From the NCBI GenBank assembly GCA_031291175.1, contig JARLJO010000021.1, positions 1 to 46,717 on the forward strand: 46,717 nucleotides of DNA, in the 5' to 3' direction. The notes under the pieces were generated by a model. It did not search any database and had not been told where the DNA came from. It saw only the letters and a program-made list of their open reading frames with translations. The first letter of the stretch is position 1, and each line of letters opens with the position of its first letter. Origin of the DNA: Gammaproteobacteria bacterium. Lineage in GTDB: Bacteria; Pseudomonadota; Gammaproteobacteria; DSM-16500. Positions 15,533 through 25,040 of this stretch are shown piece after piece. The position numbers were made by a program, and so were the translations under genes.

Positions 15533-16376
15533 CCGCGGCCTGAAACACTTCTCTCTTAGCGTCATCTGGTTGTGGCTGATTGTTTTCGCCCTGCTGCCTT
15601 TTTGCCTGGTCACATTAGCAAGCTTTGCCAGCCATGACGACACGCACCTCCTAAAGCTTCCCTTGACGCTCGCAAACTATTGGCAGCTGAATAATGCGAT
15701 CTATGTCAAAATTTTCAAACAGTCGTTTTATATTGCTGGCACTTGCACACTGATTTGTCTCTTGCTGGGTTATCCTTTTGCTTATGCGATTGCACGCATG
15801 AAGCATCGCTTTAAAGGACTCTTGATTTTATTCATTATTATTCCTTTTTGGACCAGCTCACTGATTCGAACTTACTCCATGATTACAATGTTAAAACCCA
15901 AAGGCATTATCAGTTCAGCTTTGATGTGGTCTGGCATTATTAGCAAACCGCTGCCTCTTTTATTTACCGATACAGCCGTCATGATTGGTTTGGTTTATAA
16001 TCTATTGCCATTCATGGTTTTGCCATTGCTGACCAACATTGAGCGCCTGGATAATCGGCTGATTGATGCGGCTCGTGATTTGGGCGCTAATCGAATCACG
16101 ACTTTCCGTAAAATTATTTTGCCCTTGACGATGCCAGGCATCTTATCGGGTTGTATTTTAGTCTTTCTTCCCGCAATGACGATTTTCTACATTCCCGACT
16201 TGCTCGGTGGCTCAAAATCCATTTTGCTGGGTAACTTGATACAAAATCAATTCCTGATTGCACAAAACTGGCCGCTTGGGTCTGCTATCAGTGTTGTATT
16301 TACTTTGCTATTGGCGATTTTGCTTTTGATTTATTGGCGCAGCACACGCGACAAAGAAAACCGGGATTTATTATGA
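15519..16376 (+). CDS. potB: Spermidine/putrescine ABC transporter permease PotB
   Basis: Inner-membrane permease with six predicted transmembrane segments (285 residues). It carries the EAA-type cytoplasmic loop DAARDLGANRITTFRKIILPLTMPGI that docks on PotA. The start at 15519 (MKHHDRG) lies 14 bp inside potA with GGGAGG about 12 nt upstream; a longer in-frame start at 15465 would overlap potA deeply and add a non-conserved tail. Stop overlaps the potC start as ATGA. Confidence 0.92.
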   Translation: MKHHDRGLKHFSLSVIWLWLIVFALLPFCLVTLASFASHDDTHLLKLPLTLANYWQLNNAIYVKIFKQSFYIAGTCTLICLLLGYPFAYAIARMKHRFKGLLILFIIIPFWTSSLIRTYSMITMLKPKGIISSALMWSGIISKPLPLLFTDTAVMIGLVYNLLPFMVLPLLTNIERLDNRLIDAARDLGANRITTFRKIILPLTMPGILSGCILVFLPAMTIFYIPDLLGGSKSILLGNLIQNQFLIAQNWPLGSAISVVFTLLLAILLLIYWRSTRDKENRDLL

Positions 16377-17140
16377 AGAATTTACCCGTCACCTCGTACC
16401 TTACGGGGATTTATCTTTTCTTTTACATTCCTATTATTGTGTTGGTTGCCTATTCATTTAACGATGCGCAATACTCGTTAGTCTGGCATGGCTTTTCCAT
16501 GCGCTGGTACCATGAACTCTTTCAAGATGGCGACCTGTGGATTGCGGTAATGCATTCGTTAGTCTTAGGCGTTGCAGCAGCTACGATTGCAATGTGTGTA
16601 GGTGGACTCGCGGCTATTAGCTTATTTCGATATCAGTTCTTTGGCAAACGTCTACTGAATGGATTGATATTCATTCTGATTCTATCCCCTGACATTGTCA
16701 TGGGCATTTCATTACTGATTTTATTTAGCTTATTGCAAGTGACTCTCGGTTTCTGGAGCTTGTTGCTCGCCCATATTACATTTTGCATTCCATTTGTGGT
16801 GGTTACTGTTAATAGCCGTATTGTCAGCTTTGATCAATACATCTTCGAAGCGGCCAAAGACCTTGGGGCGACTGACACCATTATTTTGAGCCGTATTATT
16901 TTACCACTACTGTGGCCTGCACTCTTTGCTGGCTGGTTGATGAGTTTCACTTTATCAATTGACGATGTCATCATCAGTTATTTTGTCGCAGGTCCCGACT
17001 TTGAAATTTTACCCCTGAAGATTTATTCCATGGTACGTCTGGGCGTAAAACCTGAAATCAATGCATTATGTACGGTCATGTTTTGTTTGACCTTATTGTT
17101 GATTCTTATTTCACAGTTCGCGCTAAGGAAAAAGCCATGA
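16373..17140 (+). CDS. potC: Spermidine/putrescine ABC transporter permease PotC
   Basis: Second permease subunit, 255 residues with six hydrophobic segments and the EAA loop EAAKDLGATDTIILSRIILPLLWPAL. SIDDVIISYF in the last third is a family hallmark. The start at 16373 overlaps the potB stop by 4 bp, and its stop overlaps the first potD start in the same way, so potABCD is one coupled operon. Confidence 0.92.
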   Translation: MKNLPVTSYLTGIYLFFYIPIIVLVAYSFNDAQYSLVWHGFSMRWYHELFQDGDLWIAVMHSLVLGVAAATIAMCVGGLAAISLFRYQFFGKRLLNGLIFILILSPDIVMGISLLILFSLLQVTLGFWSLLLAHITFCIPFVVVTVNSRIVSFDQYIFEAAKDLGATDTIILSRIILPLLWPALFAGWLMSFTLSIDDVIISYFVAGPDFEILPLKIYSMVRLGVKPEINALCTVMFCLTLLLILISQFALRKKP

Positions 17141-18177
17141 TACGGATTGTATTAGCGGTTATTGTCGTCACCAGCTCGCTTATCGGAAGCGTAGCTTTCG
17201 CCAATGAAAACACATTGAATATCTACACCTGGTCTGGTGTCATCCCCGATTTTATCATTCGTCAATTTGAAAAAGAAACTGGCATTAAAGTCAATTTCTC
17301 AACTTATGATAGCAATGAAATCATGTACGCCAAACTGAAAGCAGACAAGAATCCCAGTTATGATATCGTTGAACCATCAAGCTATTATATTGACCGCATG
17401 CGTCGTCAAGATATGCTGGAAACATTAGATAAAACCAAACTCACGAATTATAAAAACTTAAATCCCGCCTTTATGCACCAAGCTTACGATCCCCAAAGCA
17501 GCTACAGCCTGCCTTTCATCTGGGGCATCACTGGGATTTTCCTGAATAAAGATTATTTTCCATCAAACAGCATCAAACGTTGGTCTGATCTCTGGAACAC
17601 AAAATATGTGGATCAGATCATGTTGCTGGATGATTCTCGCGAAGTCTTTTCAATGGCCATGCGAGTGTTGGGCTATTCAGCCAATGATAGCGACCCAGAA
17701 CACATTAAAGAAGCTTATTTAAAGCTCAAAACGCTACTGCCCAATATCAAAATTTTTAACAGTGCGCCTATCTCGATATTAATTGATGAAGATGCCGCGG
17801 TTGGAATGGTTTGGAATGGCGACTTATTCAAAGCGAAAAAAGAAAATTCACAATTAGAGTTCATTTACCCCAAAGATGGTTTTGTCATTTGGGTTGATAA
17901 TTTTGCTATTCCCAAAAACGCACCCCACCGTGAGAATGCGTATAAATTCTTGGACTTTATGATGCGCGTTGATATTGCGAAAGCAGTAGCGCTAGACAAT
18001 AACTTTCCTACCGCCAATTTAGCGGCACAGAAAACATTGCCTACTGAAATTAGAGACAATCCAACAGTTTATCCGTCGCAAGATGTATTACGTCTTGGCG
18101 AGTTTCAAACCGACATTGGTGATGCGGCTCTCGCTCTGTACGAGAAGTATTGGGAACGGCTAAAAATGGGAGGATAG
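17137..18177 (+). CDS. potD: Periplasmic spermidine/putrescine-binding protein, copy 1
   Basis: Solute-binding protein that delivers polyamine to PotBC. The 346-residue precursor has a signal peptide (MIRIVLAVIVVTSSLIGSVAFA, cleavage before NENT), then the family start NTLNIYTWSGVIPDFII, the DSNEIMYAKLKA region, VEPSSYYIDRM and FIWGITGIFLN. The start overlaps the potC stop by 4 bp. It is clearly paralogous to the next gene over the full length. Which polyamine each copy binds cannot be read from the sequence. Confidence 0.92.
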   Translation: MIRIVLAVIVVTSSLIGSVAFANENTLNIYTWSGVIPDFIIRQFEKETGIKVNFSTYDSNEIMYAKLKADKNPSYDIVEPSSYYIDRMRRQDMLETLDKTKLTNYKNLNPAFMHQAYDPQSSYSLPFIWGITGIFLNKDYFPSNSIKRWSDLWNTKYVDQIMLLDDSREVFSMAMRVLGYSANDSDPEHIKEAYLKLKTLLPNIKIFNSAPISILIDEDAAVGMVWNGDLFKAKKENSQLEFIYPKDGFVIWVDNFAIPKNAPHRENAYKFLDFMMRVDIAKAVALDNNFPTANLAAQKTLPTEIRDNPTVYPSQDVLRLGEFQTDIGDAALALYEKYWERLKMGG

Positions 18178-18215
18178 TGTATTAGTACCTTCATGACCGT
18201 GCAAAGGGATGCGCA

Positions 18216-19259
18216 ATGAAAAAGTTATCCCAGTTCATTCTTGCAATCGTAACGTCTTTTTCCATGCATTCGCTTTTTGCAGCGGAAAATATTGTCAACG
18301 TCTACACTTGGTCTCAAGAAATCCCACATTTTGTCATTGAGAAATTTGAAAAAGAAACCGGTATCAAAGTTCATTATTCTACTTTTGACAGCAATGAAGT
18401 CATGTATACCAAATTGCGAGCGGCCAAAAATCCCGGCTATGATTTAGTTGAACCCTCAAGCTATTACATCGATCGCATGCGCCATCAAGGTATGCTGCAA
18501 AAATTAGACCGTGCCAAACTGGACAATTATAAAAACCTGGATCCTTTGTTTTTAAATCAAGCCTATGATCCTCAAAGTGAATACAGTGTGCCCTTTATCT
18601 GGGGAATTACCGGCATCTTTGTGAACAAAAATTACTTTTCTCAAAATGGCGTCACCACCTGGAATAATTTATTAGATAAAAAATATCTTAGCCAATTGAT
18701 GTTTTTAGATGATGCAAGAGAGGTTTTTTCAACGGCTTTACTGATGCTGGGTTATTCTATCAATGATAAGAACCCCGAACACATTAAAGAAGCTTATCTC
18801 AAATTAAAATCTCTGATGCCTAACGTCAAATTATTCAATACAGATGCGATTATTTCTTTACTGATTGATGAGGATGCAACGGCTGGTATGTCCTGGAATG
18901 CTGACCTTTACAAAGCCAGCAAAGAGAATCCTAACTTGCGTTTTATCTATCCCAGCAATGGTTTTGAAATCTGGGTGGATAATTTTGCACTACTAAAAAG
19001 TGCACCCCATACCGAAAATGCTTATCGGTTTCTGAACTTCTTGATGCGACCTGAGATTGCTATGGCCATCAGTTTAAACATTAACTACTCAACAGCAAAC
19101 CTGGCTGCCAAAAATCTATTGCCCGCCGAAATCAAGAATAATCCAGCACTCTATCCTTCTGCCGATATATTGCGTCACGGTGAATTTGAAACAGATATCG
19201 GCGATACCGCTTTTGGGCTATTTGAAAAATATTGGGAACAACTCAAAATGGGTGCCTAG
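18216..19259 (+). CDS. Periplasmic spermidine/putrescine-binding protein, copy 2
   Basis: A 347-residue second PotD, 38 nt after the first, with its own signal peptide (MKKLSQFILAIVTSFSMHSLFA, then AEN). It shares with copy 1 the segments DSNEVMYTKLRA, VEPSSYYIDRM, FIWGITGIFVN and EHIKEAYLKLKSL, so the pair arose by tandem duplication. Differences are spread through the protein, which fits an old duplication with possible change in ligand preference. It ends overlapping by 4 bp the stop of the convergent acetyltransferase gene. Confidence 0.9.
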   Translation: MKKLSQFILAIVTSFSMHSLFAAENIVNVYTWSQEIPHFVIEKFEKETGIKVHYSTFDSNEVMYTKLRAAKNPGYDLVEPSSYYIDRMRHQGMLQKLDRAKLDNYKNLDPLFLNQAYDPQSEYSVPFIWGITGIFVNKNYFSQNGVTTWNNLLDKKYLSQLMFLDDAREVFSTALLMLGYSINDKNPEHIKEAYLKLKSLMPNVKLFNTDAIISLLIDEDATAGMSWNADLYKASKENPNLRFIYPSNGFEIWVDNFALLKSAPHTENAYRFLNFLMRPEIAMAISLNINYSTANLAAKNLLPAEIKNNPALYPSADILRHGEFETDIGDTAFGLFEKYWEQLKMGA

Positions 19260-19702
19260 ATACTAGTCACCTTCATCATCACATACGGATTATAACTTTC
19301 CGCTTTGAACCCATACTTCTGATAAAGACCATGCGCATCTTCCGTCATCAGGAACCAGCGGAAAATACCTTTCAAGCGTGGATGCTCTAATACATATTTC
19401 ATTAATGCTTTACCGACGCCCTGCTTGCGATGAGGCTCATCAATAAAGACATCCCATAAAGAAGCGAATTCGGTGAAGTCAGTGATAACGCGGGCAAAAC
19501 CCACTTGCTTACCTTCGTGATAAACACTAAAACACAATGAGTTTTCCACGATGAGAGCAAACCGCTCGGGTGGCAAACCGGTTGAATAACGCGAAGGGAC
19601 ACATAAAAGATCATAGAGATATTGCAAATCCAGTTTCGTTTTATCTGCACTCAATACGTAGTCACCAACGGTGATATCGGGGTAAGACGGTCTGTAAGTC
19701 AT
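19256..19702 (-). CDS. GNAT-family N-acetyltransferase
   Basis: A 148-residue acetyl-CoA-dependent acetyltransferase of unknown substrate. It contains the GNAT strand/loop VGFARVITDFTEFASLWDVFIDEPHRKQGVGKALMKYVL, in which RKQGVGKAL is the pyrophosphate-binding loop, and a C-terminal LYQKYGFKAE, typical of small stand-alone GNAT proteins. Start 19702 (MTYRPSYPD) has GAGAGGA 6 nt upstream; the longer frame to 19789 lacks a site. Convergent with the second potD. Confidence 0.85.
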   Translation of the reverse strand: MTYRPSYPDITVGDYVLSADKTKLDLQYLYDLLCVPSRYSTGLPPERFALIVENSLCFSVYHEGKQVGFARVITDFTEFASLWDVFIDEPHRKQGVGKALMKYVLEHPRLKGIFRWFLMTEDAHGLYQKYGFKAESYNPYVMMKVTSI

Positions 19703-19908
19703 GATTATCCTCTCGCTTGGGTTTATTGACCTGCATTCAAAAACAGATCGCATTTTTATTATTATTGTTGTTGCTGATATTTTGAGCACAGCCTGTTAGT
19801 AAAGTTACTGCTGCTAGTATAAAATAACACGCTACCGAAGTAACCATGTTCTCGATAGGCTTAGCCTCTCAACACACCTAATCCTGACACAACTCCATTC
19901 TCTTTACT

Positions 19909-19936
19909 TTCCCACAAACCACTCCCACCCTATAAT
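19909..19936 (+). promoter_or_regulatory. Promoter for the dehydrogenase-radA pair
   Basis: A perfect -10 box TATAAT lies at 19931-19936, 43 nt before the dehydrogenase start. The -35 is poor (TTCCCA at 19909-19914, 16-nt spacer), so an activator or an alternative -35 is possible. Confidence 0.5.
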
Positions 19937-19979
19937 GGCTCATCGATGTATATCACTGATTAGAACAAGGAAACATTTT

Positions 19980-20843
19980 ATGCAAAATATTGGTTATATT
20001 GGCCTCGGCATTATGGGCAAGCCCACAGCCCTCAACTTAATTCGCGCAGGTTACACACTGCATATCTATGCCCGCCGCCCTGAAATCATAGAGGAATTTA
20101 AAAAAGCCGGCGCCAAAACTTATGCCTCACCAAAAGAACTCGCTGCGGCAGTTGATGTTATTTTTACAAATGTGCCAACATCCGCCGACGTAGAAGATGC
20201 TTTACTAGGCAAGCAAGGCATCATCCATAGCGCGAAAGCGGGCACTATCGTCATCGACATGAGCACCATCGCAACCGCAGCGACCAAACGCATCGCCGAA
20301 CAGCTCGAGAAAAACCACATTGAAATGTTAGATGCACCAGTCTCCGGTGGGGAAAAAGGCGCTATTGAAGGCACTTTATCAATTATGGTAGGCGGCAAAG
20401 CAGAAGTCTTAGAAAAAGTTCGCCCCCTATTAGAAAAATTGGGCAAGAGCATTACCCACATTGGTGGCCATGGCGCGGGTCAAGTCGCCAAAGCCTGCAA
20501 TCAAATTATCATTGGTGAAACCATTGTCGCCGTCAGCGAAGCACTGCATTTAGCAAAAGCCTCAGGCGTTGATCCGGCCAAAGTCCGCGAAGCCTTACTC
20601 GGTGGATTTGCCAGCAGCAAAGTACTAGAAGTCCACGGTAAACGTATGCTAGATAATGACTACAAACCAGGATTTAAAGCCAAATTGCATCGAAAAGATA
20701 TGCATCTTGCATTAGAACAAGCCCATTTTGCGAATGTGAATTTACCTTCAGCGACTTATGCCACAAAATGTATCGATCGCTTAGTGTTAAAAGGTCATAG
20801 TGAATTAGATTCTGCCGCCTTGTACTTGGTTACCGAGGAATAA
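19980..20843 (+). CDS. NAD-binding beta-hydroxyacid dehydrogenase (GarR/HIBADH family)
   Basis: A 287-residue oxidoreductase, probably a tartronate-semialdehyde (2-hydroxy-3-oxopropionate) reductase or 3-hydroxyisobutyrate dehydrogenase. It has the N-terminal Rossmann motif GYIGLGIMGKPTALNL, the substrate-binding DAPVSGGEKGAIEGTLSIMVGG, and the catalytic lysine in GAGQVAKACNQI. GarR enzymes share exactly these motifs, but related enzymes act on many substrates, so no gene symbol is given. Start 19980 is preceded by AAGGA (9 nt). radA follows after 2 nt. Confidence 0.85.
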   Translation: MQNIGYIGLGIMGKPTALNLIRAGYTLHIYARRPEIIEEFKKAGAKTYASPKELAAAVDVIFTNVPTSADVEDALLGKQGIIHSAKAGTIVIDMSTIATAATKRIAEQLEKNHIEMLDAPVSGGEKGAIEGTLSIMVGGKAEVLEKVRPLLEKLGKSITHIGGHGAGQVAKACNQIIIGETIVAVSEALHLAKASGVDPAKVREALLGGFASSKVLEVHGKRMLDNDYKPGFKAKLHRKDMHLALEQAHFANVNLPSATYATKCIDRLVLKGHSELDSAALYLVTEE

Positions 20844-20845
20844 AT

Positions 20846-22237
20846 ATGGTAAAAATTAAAAACGTTCATGCGTGTCAAGACTGCGGTGCGCAATATCCTA
20901 AATGGTCGGGTCAATGCCTCAGTTGCGGCGCGTGGAATACTTTAGTCGAAGAAACGCTTCAAAGCACCCCCCCCGTCAACCCACGCTATCAAGGTTATGC
21001 GACTGGAGAACCGGCCATTACCAACATGACCGATGTCACGCTGCAAGAGCAATCTCGTACGTTATCTGGACTTGACGAACTAGATCGAGTATTAGGTGGT
21101 GGCTTAATCACAGGTTCCGCTGTGCTGATTGGTGGTGACCCTGGTATAGGTAAATCTACCCTCCTCTTGCAAGCAGTCTGTAATCTCAGCCAAAAAATGC
21201 CTGTGCTGTATGTGACAGGTGAAGAATCTTTGCAACAGGTGACGCTGCGTGCAAGACGCCTGGGTTTGCCAGAAAAAAATCTGATGTTACTCGCTGACAC
21301 TCAAGTTGAACGCATTTTAAAATTAGCCCAACAAGAAAAACCCGTGGTGTTAGTTGTCGATTCTATCCAAACCATGCATACCGATTTAATGCAATCTGCG
21401 CCAGGTTCTGTAGGACAAGTGCGAGAAAGCGCAGCGCAATTGGTAAAATTTGCGAAGCAAACAGACACAACCTTATTTTTAATTGGACATGTCACGAAAG
21501 AAGGCACGTTAGCAGGTCCTCGCGTGTTAGAGCATATGGTTGATACGGTGCTGTATTTTGAAGGCGAACAAGACAGTCGCTATCGTGTGATTCGCGCCAT
21601 TAAAAATCGTTTTGGTGCAGTCAATGAATTAGGCATTTTTGCCATGACGGATAAAGGTTTACGAGAAGTCAGCAATCCTTCCGCCATCTTTTTATCGCGC
21701 TATGAAAAACCGGTTTCGGGCAGTGTCATCATGGCAACCCAGGAAGCCAGCCGTCCATTATTAGTCGAGATACAAGCCTTAGTAGACCAAAGTCACATGG
21801 GCAATCCGCGTCGCGTTTGTGTTGGCCTGGAGTCACCACGTTTGGCGATGTTGCTTGCTGTATTACATCGACATGCAGGCATTGCGACTTACGATCAAGA
21901 TGTTTTTGTCAATGCGGTGGGCGGTGTACGCATTACGGAGACAGGGTCTGATCTTGCATTGCTACTCGCTGTTTTATCAAGTATGCGCAATCAACCGCTG
22001 CCACATGATGTGTTAGTGTTTGGTGAAGTAGGATTAGCTGGAGAAATTCGACCTGTGCAAGCAGGACAAGAACGCTTAAGAGAAGCTGCAAAACATGGCT
22101 TTAAAAAAGCAATTATTCCTGCGGGTAATGCACCCAAAGGGAATATCGGCGAATTAGAAATTTGTGCGGCGCAATCTTTGCAGCAAGCGGTAGATCATTT
22201 CAAAAATCTTTCTAGCAATCGCGTTGTAGCCACCTAA
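20846..22237 (+). CDS. radA: DNA repair protein RadA
   Basis: RecA-like ATPase that helps branch migration in recombinational repair. The 463-residue protein has an N-terminal zinc finger (CQDCGAQ and CLSCGAW), Walker A GGDPGIGKST, the RadA-specific KNRFG motif and a C-terminal Lon-protease-like domain. Length and domain order are canonical. It starts 2 nt after the dehydrogenase stop and converges on alr. Confidence 0.95.
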   Translation: MVKIKNVHACQDCGAQYPKWSGQCLSCGAWNTLVEETLQSTPPVNPRYQGYATGEPAITNMTDVTLQEQSRTLSGLDELDRVLGGGLITGSAVLIGGDPGIGKSTLLLQAVCNLSQKMPVLYVTGEESLQQVTLRARRLGLPEKNLMLLADTQVERILKLAQQEKPVVLVVDSIQTMHTDLMQSAPGSVGQVRESAAQLVKFAKQTDTTLFLIGHVTKEGTLAGPRVLEHMVDTVLYFEGEQDSRYRVIRAIKNRFGAVNELGIFAMTDKGLREVSNPSAIFLSRYEKPVSGSVIMATQEASRPLLVEIQALVDQSHMGNPRRVCVGLESPRLAMLLAVLHRHAGIATYDQDVFVNAVGGVRITETGSDLALLLAVLSSMRNQPLPHDVLVFGEVGLAGEIRPVQAGQERLREAAKHGFKKAIIPAGNAPKGNIGELEICAAQSLQQAVDHFKNLSSNRVVAT

Positions 22238-22280
22238 TTACATTAGGCTTAACCACATAAACCATAGCGGTATGGCTAAA

Positions 22281-23402
22281 TTACATATCGCTATTGATGG
22301 GAGTACCAAAGCTGATGGGCTCGTCATTTTTGACAACAACTCGTACGCGCTGGGTAATGCGAGTTAATAATTCGTAAGCCGTGGTTTCACTATAACCTGC
22401 CACCACTTCCACTGGCAAACCAGGGCCCCATAACAACACAGGATCGCCCACCGCCGCATTAGGTTGTGTGCGCAAATCGACTGTGATCATGTCCATTGCA
22501 ACACGACCTGCCAAGGGACAAGGTCGGCCATTTACAAACACTGGCGTACCGTTTTTAGCATGTAAAGGGTATCCGTCACCATAGCCAATGCCAACCACGC
22601 CAATTCGCATGTCTTCAGGACAAGTCCAGGTGCCACCATAGCCAACTCTGGAATCTTTTGCGACATCATGTACTGCAATTAATTGTGAACTAAGCGTCAT
22701 GACAGGATAAAGATGATGTTCTACCCCGCGATGTCCTGCCAGTGGTGAAGCCCCATATAATGTAATACCGGGGCGCACCAAATCTCGATGAGCAGACGGC
22801 CATGCAATGACCCCAGCGGAATTCGATAAGCTACGCGGGCCCACTAAACCCTCAGTCACCGAGTTAAATAATTCAATTTGTTGCAAAGTGTGAGCACGAT
22901 CAACGGAGTCGGCTTGCGCAAAGTGCGTCATTAAACCGATAGGTTTGCGAACAGCAGCGCATTGCATCAAACGCTCATAAATCGCTAAGGTTTCGGTCGG
23001 TCTAAAACCCAGACGATGCATACCTGTATCGATTTTAAGCCAGATATTAAAAGGCTTTAGATTCGGATGCGCCTCTAACATTTCAACCTGATGCATATGA
23101 TGCACAATCAAAGTAAAATCATTGGCTGTGGCTTCTGGGAGTTCACTGGCATCAAACAATCCTTCCATGAGAAAAATAGGATTGGTAACACCGGCATGGC
23201 GCAAATGCATCCCCTCTTCCAATGAAGCGACACCAAATGCATCAGCATCAGGCAATGCTAATGCAATGCGTTCTAAGCCATGACCGTAGGCATTGGATTT
23301 TACCATTGCTAAAATAGCTGATCCAACTGCCATCTGACGAACCTGTTGCAGGTTATGTCGAAGAGCAGCCAGGTTAATCGTAATTTGTGCGGGACGACTC
23401 AT
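22281..23402 (-). CDS. alr: Alanine racemase
   Basis: PLP enzyme that makes D-alanine for peptidoglycan. The 373-residue protein has the PLP lysine in AMVKSNAYGHG (about residues 32-42), LMTHFAQAD, and the catalytic tyrosine region SRVGYGGTW with the GIGYGDGYPL motif. It follows dnaB in the same direction by 24 nt; dnaB-alr is a common proteobacterial pair. Confidence 0.95.
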   Translation of the reverse strand: MSRPAQITINLAALRHNLQQVRQMAVGSAILAMVKSNAYGHGLERIALALPDADAFGVASLEEGMHLRHAGVTNPIFLMEGLFDASELPEATANDFTLIVHHMHQVEMLEAHPNLKPFNIWLKIDTGMHRLGFRPTETLAIYERLMQCAAVRKPIGLMTHFAQADSVDRAHTLQQIELFNSVTEGLVGPRSLSNSAGVIAWPSAHRDLVRPGITLYGASPLAGHRGVEHHLYPVMTLSSQLIAVHDVAKDSRVGYGGTWTCPEDMRIGVVGIGYGDGYPLHAKNGTPVFVNGRPCPLAGRVAMDMITVDLRTQPNAAVGDPVLLWGPGLPVEVVAGYSETTAYELLTRITQRVRVVVKNDEPISFGTPINSDM

Positions 23403-23426
23403 AGTTGTCTACGTAAAAATTAAAAG

Positions 23427-24818
23427 TTAATAAGGATTATGGTTATGAATAAAATTTTCAAACCGGGTGTATTGTCCCAAGAATGTCAGACGCGTTTTGC
23501 CGATAGGTCCGTTACGTTGTTTAGCAATAATGATTTCTGCAGTGCCTTTATCCGGCGTACCTTCGTTATAAACTTCATCACGATAAATGAAAATAATTAA
23601 ATCCGCATCTTGCTCGATCGCGCCGGATTCACGTAAATCTGACATAACAGGACGCTTGTCTGCTCGCTGCTCAAGACCCCGATTTAACTGAGACAAAGCA
23701 ATCACAGGCACTTTTAATTCTTTGGCTAAACTTTTTAATGAGCGCGAAATTTCAGAAATTTCCGCCGTACGGTTTTCGCTAAAGCCTTGCACTTGCATTA
23801 ACTGCAAGTAATCGATAACGATCAAGCCAATTTGACCGTGTTCTTTTGCTAAACGTCGCGAACGGGCACGCAATTCTACGGGACTTAACGCTGGCGTATC
23901 ATCGATGTATAGCGGCGCACTGGATAACATACTGACTGTGGATGCAATACGCGGCCAATCACTATCTTGAATTTTTCCGGTACGAATACTTTGTTGATCA
24001 ATACGGCATAAGGATGAGAGCAAACGCATGACGAGTGCCTCACCTGGCATTTCCATACTGAAAATCAAAACTGGGGCGGTACTTTTGATCGCAACGTGTT
24101 CTGCAATATTCATCGCAAATGTCGTTTTACCCATGGATGGTCGTCCGGCAATAATGACAAGGTCTGATTGTTGCAGACCAGATGTCATCTCATCTAACTC
24201 ATTGTAGCCTGTTGCCACCCCCGTAATGGGGTTCTTTAAATGCGACAACATCTCGATTTTTTCCATCGCTTTGGATAAAAATTCAGAGATATTAGTAGGG
24301 CCACCTTGACGTGTACCCTGCTCGGTAATAGCAAAAACATGACGCTCAGCCACATCCAATAATTCTGTGCTGCTACGACCCAACGGGTTAAAAGCGTTAT
24401 TCGCTATATCATTGGCGGCTGCAATCAATTGACGTAAAACGGATCGCTCCCGGACGATATCCGCATAGGCTGCAATATTTGCTGCACTTGGTGTGTTATT
24501 GGCTAATTCAAATAAATAAACTTCACCGCCCGCATTATCGAGCTCTTTGAGTTCACGGAGTGATTCGGCGACGGTTAACACGTCTAGCGGGCTATTTTGA
24601 GCGGAGAGCTTGCTCATGACCCGATAAATTAAACGGTGGTCATGACGATAAAAATCATTTTCACGCACACGATCAGCAATATTATCCCAAGCGCGATTTT
24701 CTAACATCAAACCGCCTAAAACGGATTGCTCTGCTTCAATAGAATGCGGTGGGATTTTAACCGTGCCAGCGGAAGGTGTGTTTGATTTATACCGTTTTGT
24801 GGAGGCTGGATTATCCAT
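23427..24818 (-). CDS. dnaB: Replicative DNA helicase DnaB
   Basis: Hexameric helicase that unwinds DNA at the replication fork. The 463-residue protein has the N-terminal DnaB domain (PPHSIEAEQSVLGGLML...), the linker, Walker A GRPSMGKTT, and the C-terminal motifs IVIDYLQLM and SDLRESGAIEQDADLI. No intein is present. A perfect 8-bp inverted repeat lies 31 nt upstream of the start (24850-24871) and overlaps a possible -10. Confidence 0.96.
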   Translation of the reverse strand: MDNPASTKRYKSNTPSAGTVKIPPHSIEAEQSVLGGLMLENRAWDNIADRVRENDFYRHDHRLIYRVMSKLSAQNSPLDVLTVAESLRELKELDNAGGEVYLFELANNTPSAANIAAYADIVRERSVLRQLIAAANDIANNAFNPLGRSSTELLDVAERHVFAITEQGTRQGGPTNISEFLSKAMEKIEMLSHLKNPITGVATGYNELDEMTSGLQQSDLVIIAGRPSMGKTTFAMNIAEHVAIKSTAPVLIFSMEMPGEALVMRLLSSLCRIDQQSIRTGKIQDSDWPRIASTVSMLSSAPLYIDDTPALSPVELRARSRRLAKEHGQIGLIVIDYLQLMQVQGFSENRTAEISEISRSLKSLAKELKVPVIALSQLNRGLEQRADKRPVMSDLRESGAIEQDADLIIFIYRDEVYNEGTPDKGTAEIIIAKQRNGPIGKTRLTFLGQYTRFENFIHNHNPY

Positions 24819-24849
24819 CGTGACAAAGCACCTAAAGTGATCGCAAAAA

Positions 24850-24871
24850 GATAATGAATTTTCTCATTATC
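24850..24871. repeat. Inverted repeat upstream of dnaB
   Basis: GATAATGA (24850-24857) and TCATTATC (24864-24871) form a perfect 8-bp inverted repeat with a 6-nt loop. Read leftward it contains GATAAT, which could be the -10 of the dnaB promoter, so an operator is conceivable. The -35 is weak. Confidence 0.4.
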
Positions 24872-24971
24872 AAACAAAATTGTCCAAAACATAATTGGCA
24901 ATCAAACGGGAAGAAACGCAGAAAAGAAGCGCAACCAATGCATGCTAAGCCACATGCCATTTTTCAAATAA

Positions 24972-25003
24972 AAAAGGCGAATACGTCAATGTATTCGCCT
25001 TTT
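24972..25003 (-). terminator. Rho-independent terminator of the rpsF-rplI operon
   Basis: AAAAGGCGAATAC (24972-24984) pairs perfectly with GTATTCGCCTTTT (24991-25003) around a 6-nt loop. On the minus strand the stem ends in a run of six T, 37 nt after the rplI stop. The A-rich arm on the other side makes it potentially bidirectional. Confidence 0.85.
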
Positions 25004-25040
25004 GCAAAAGCCACAGACACATAGCTGTGAACTCTGCCAA

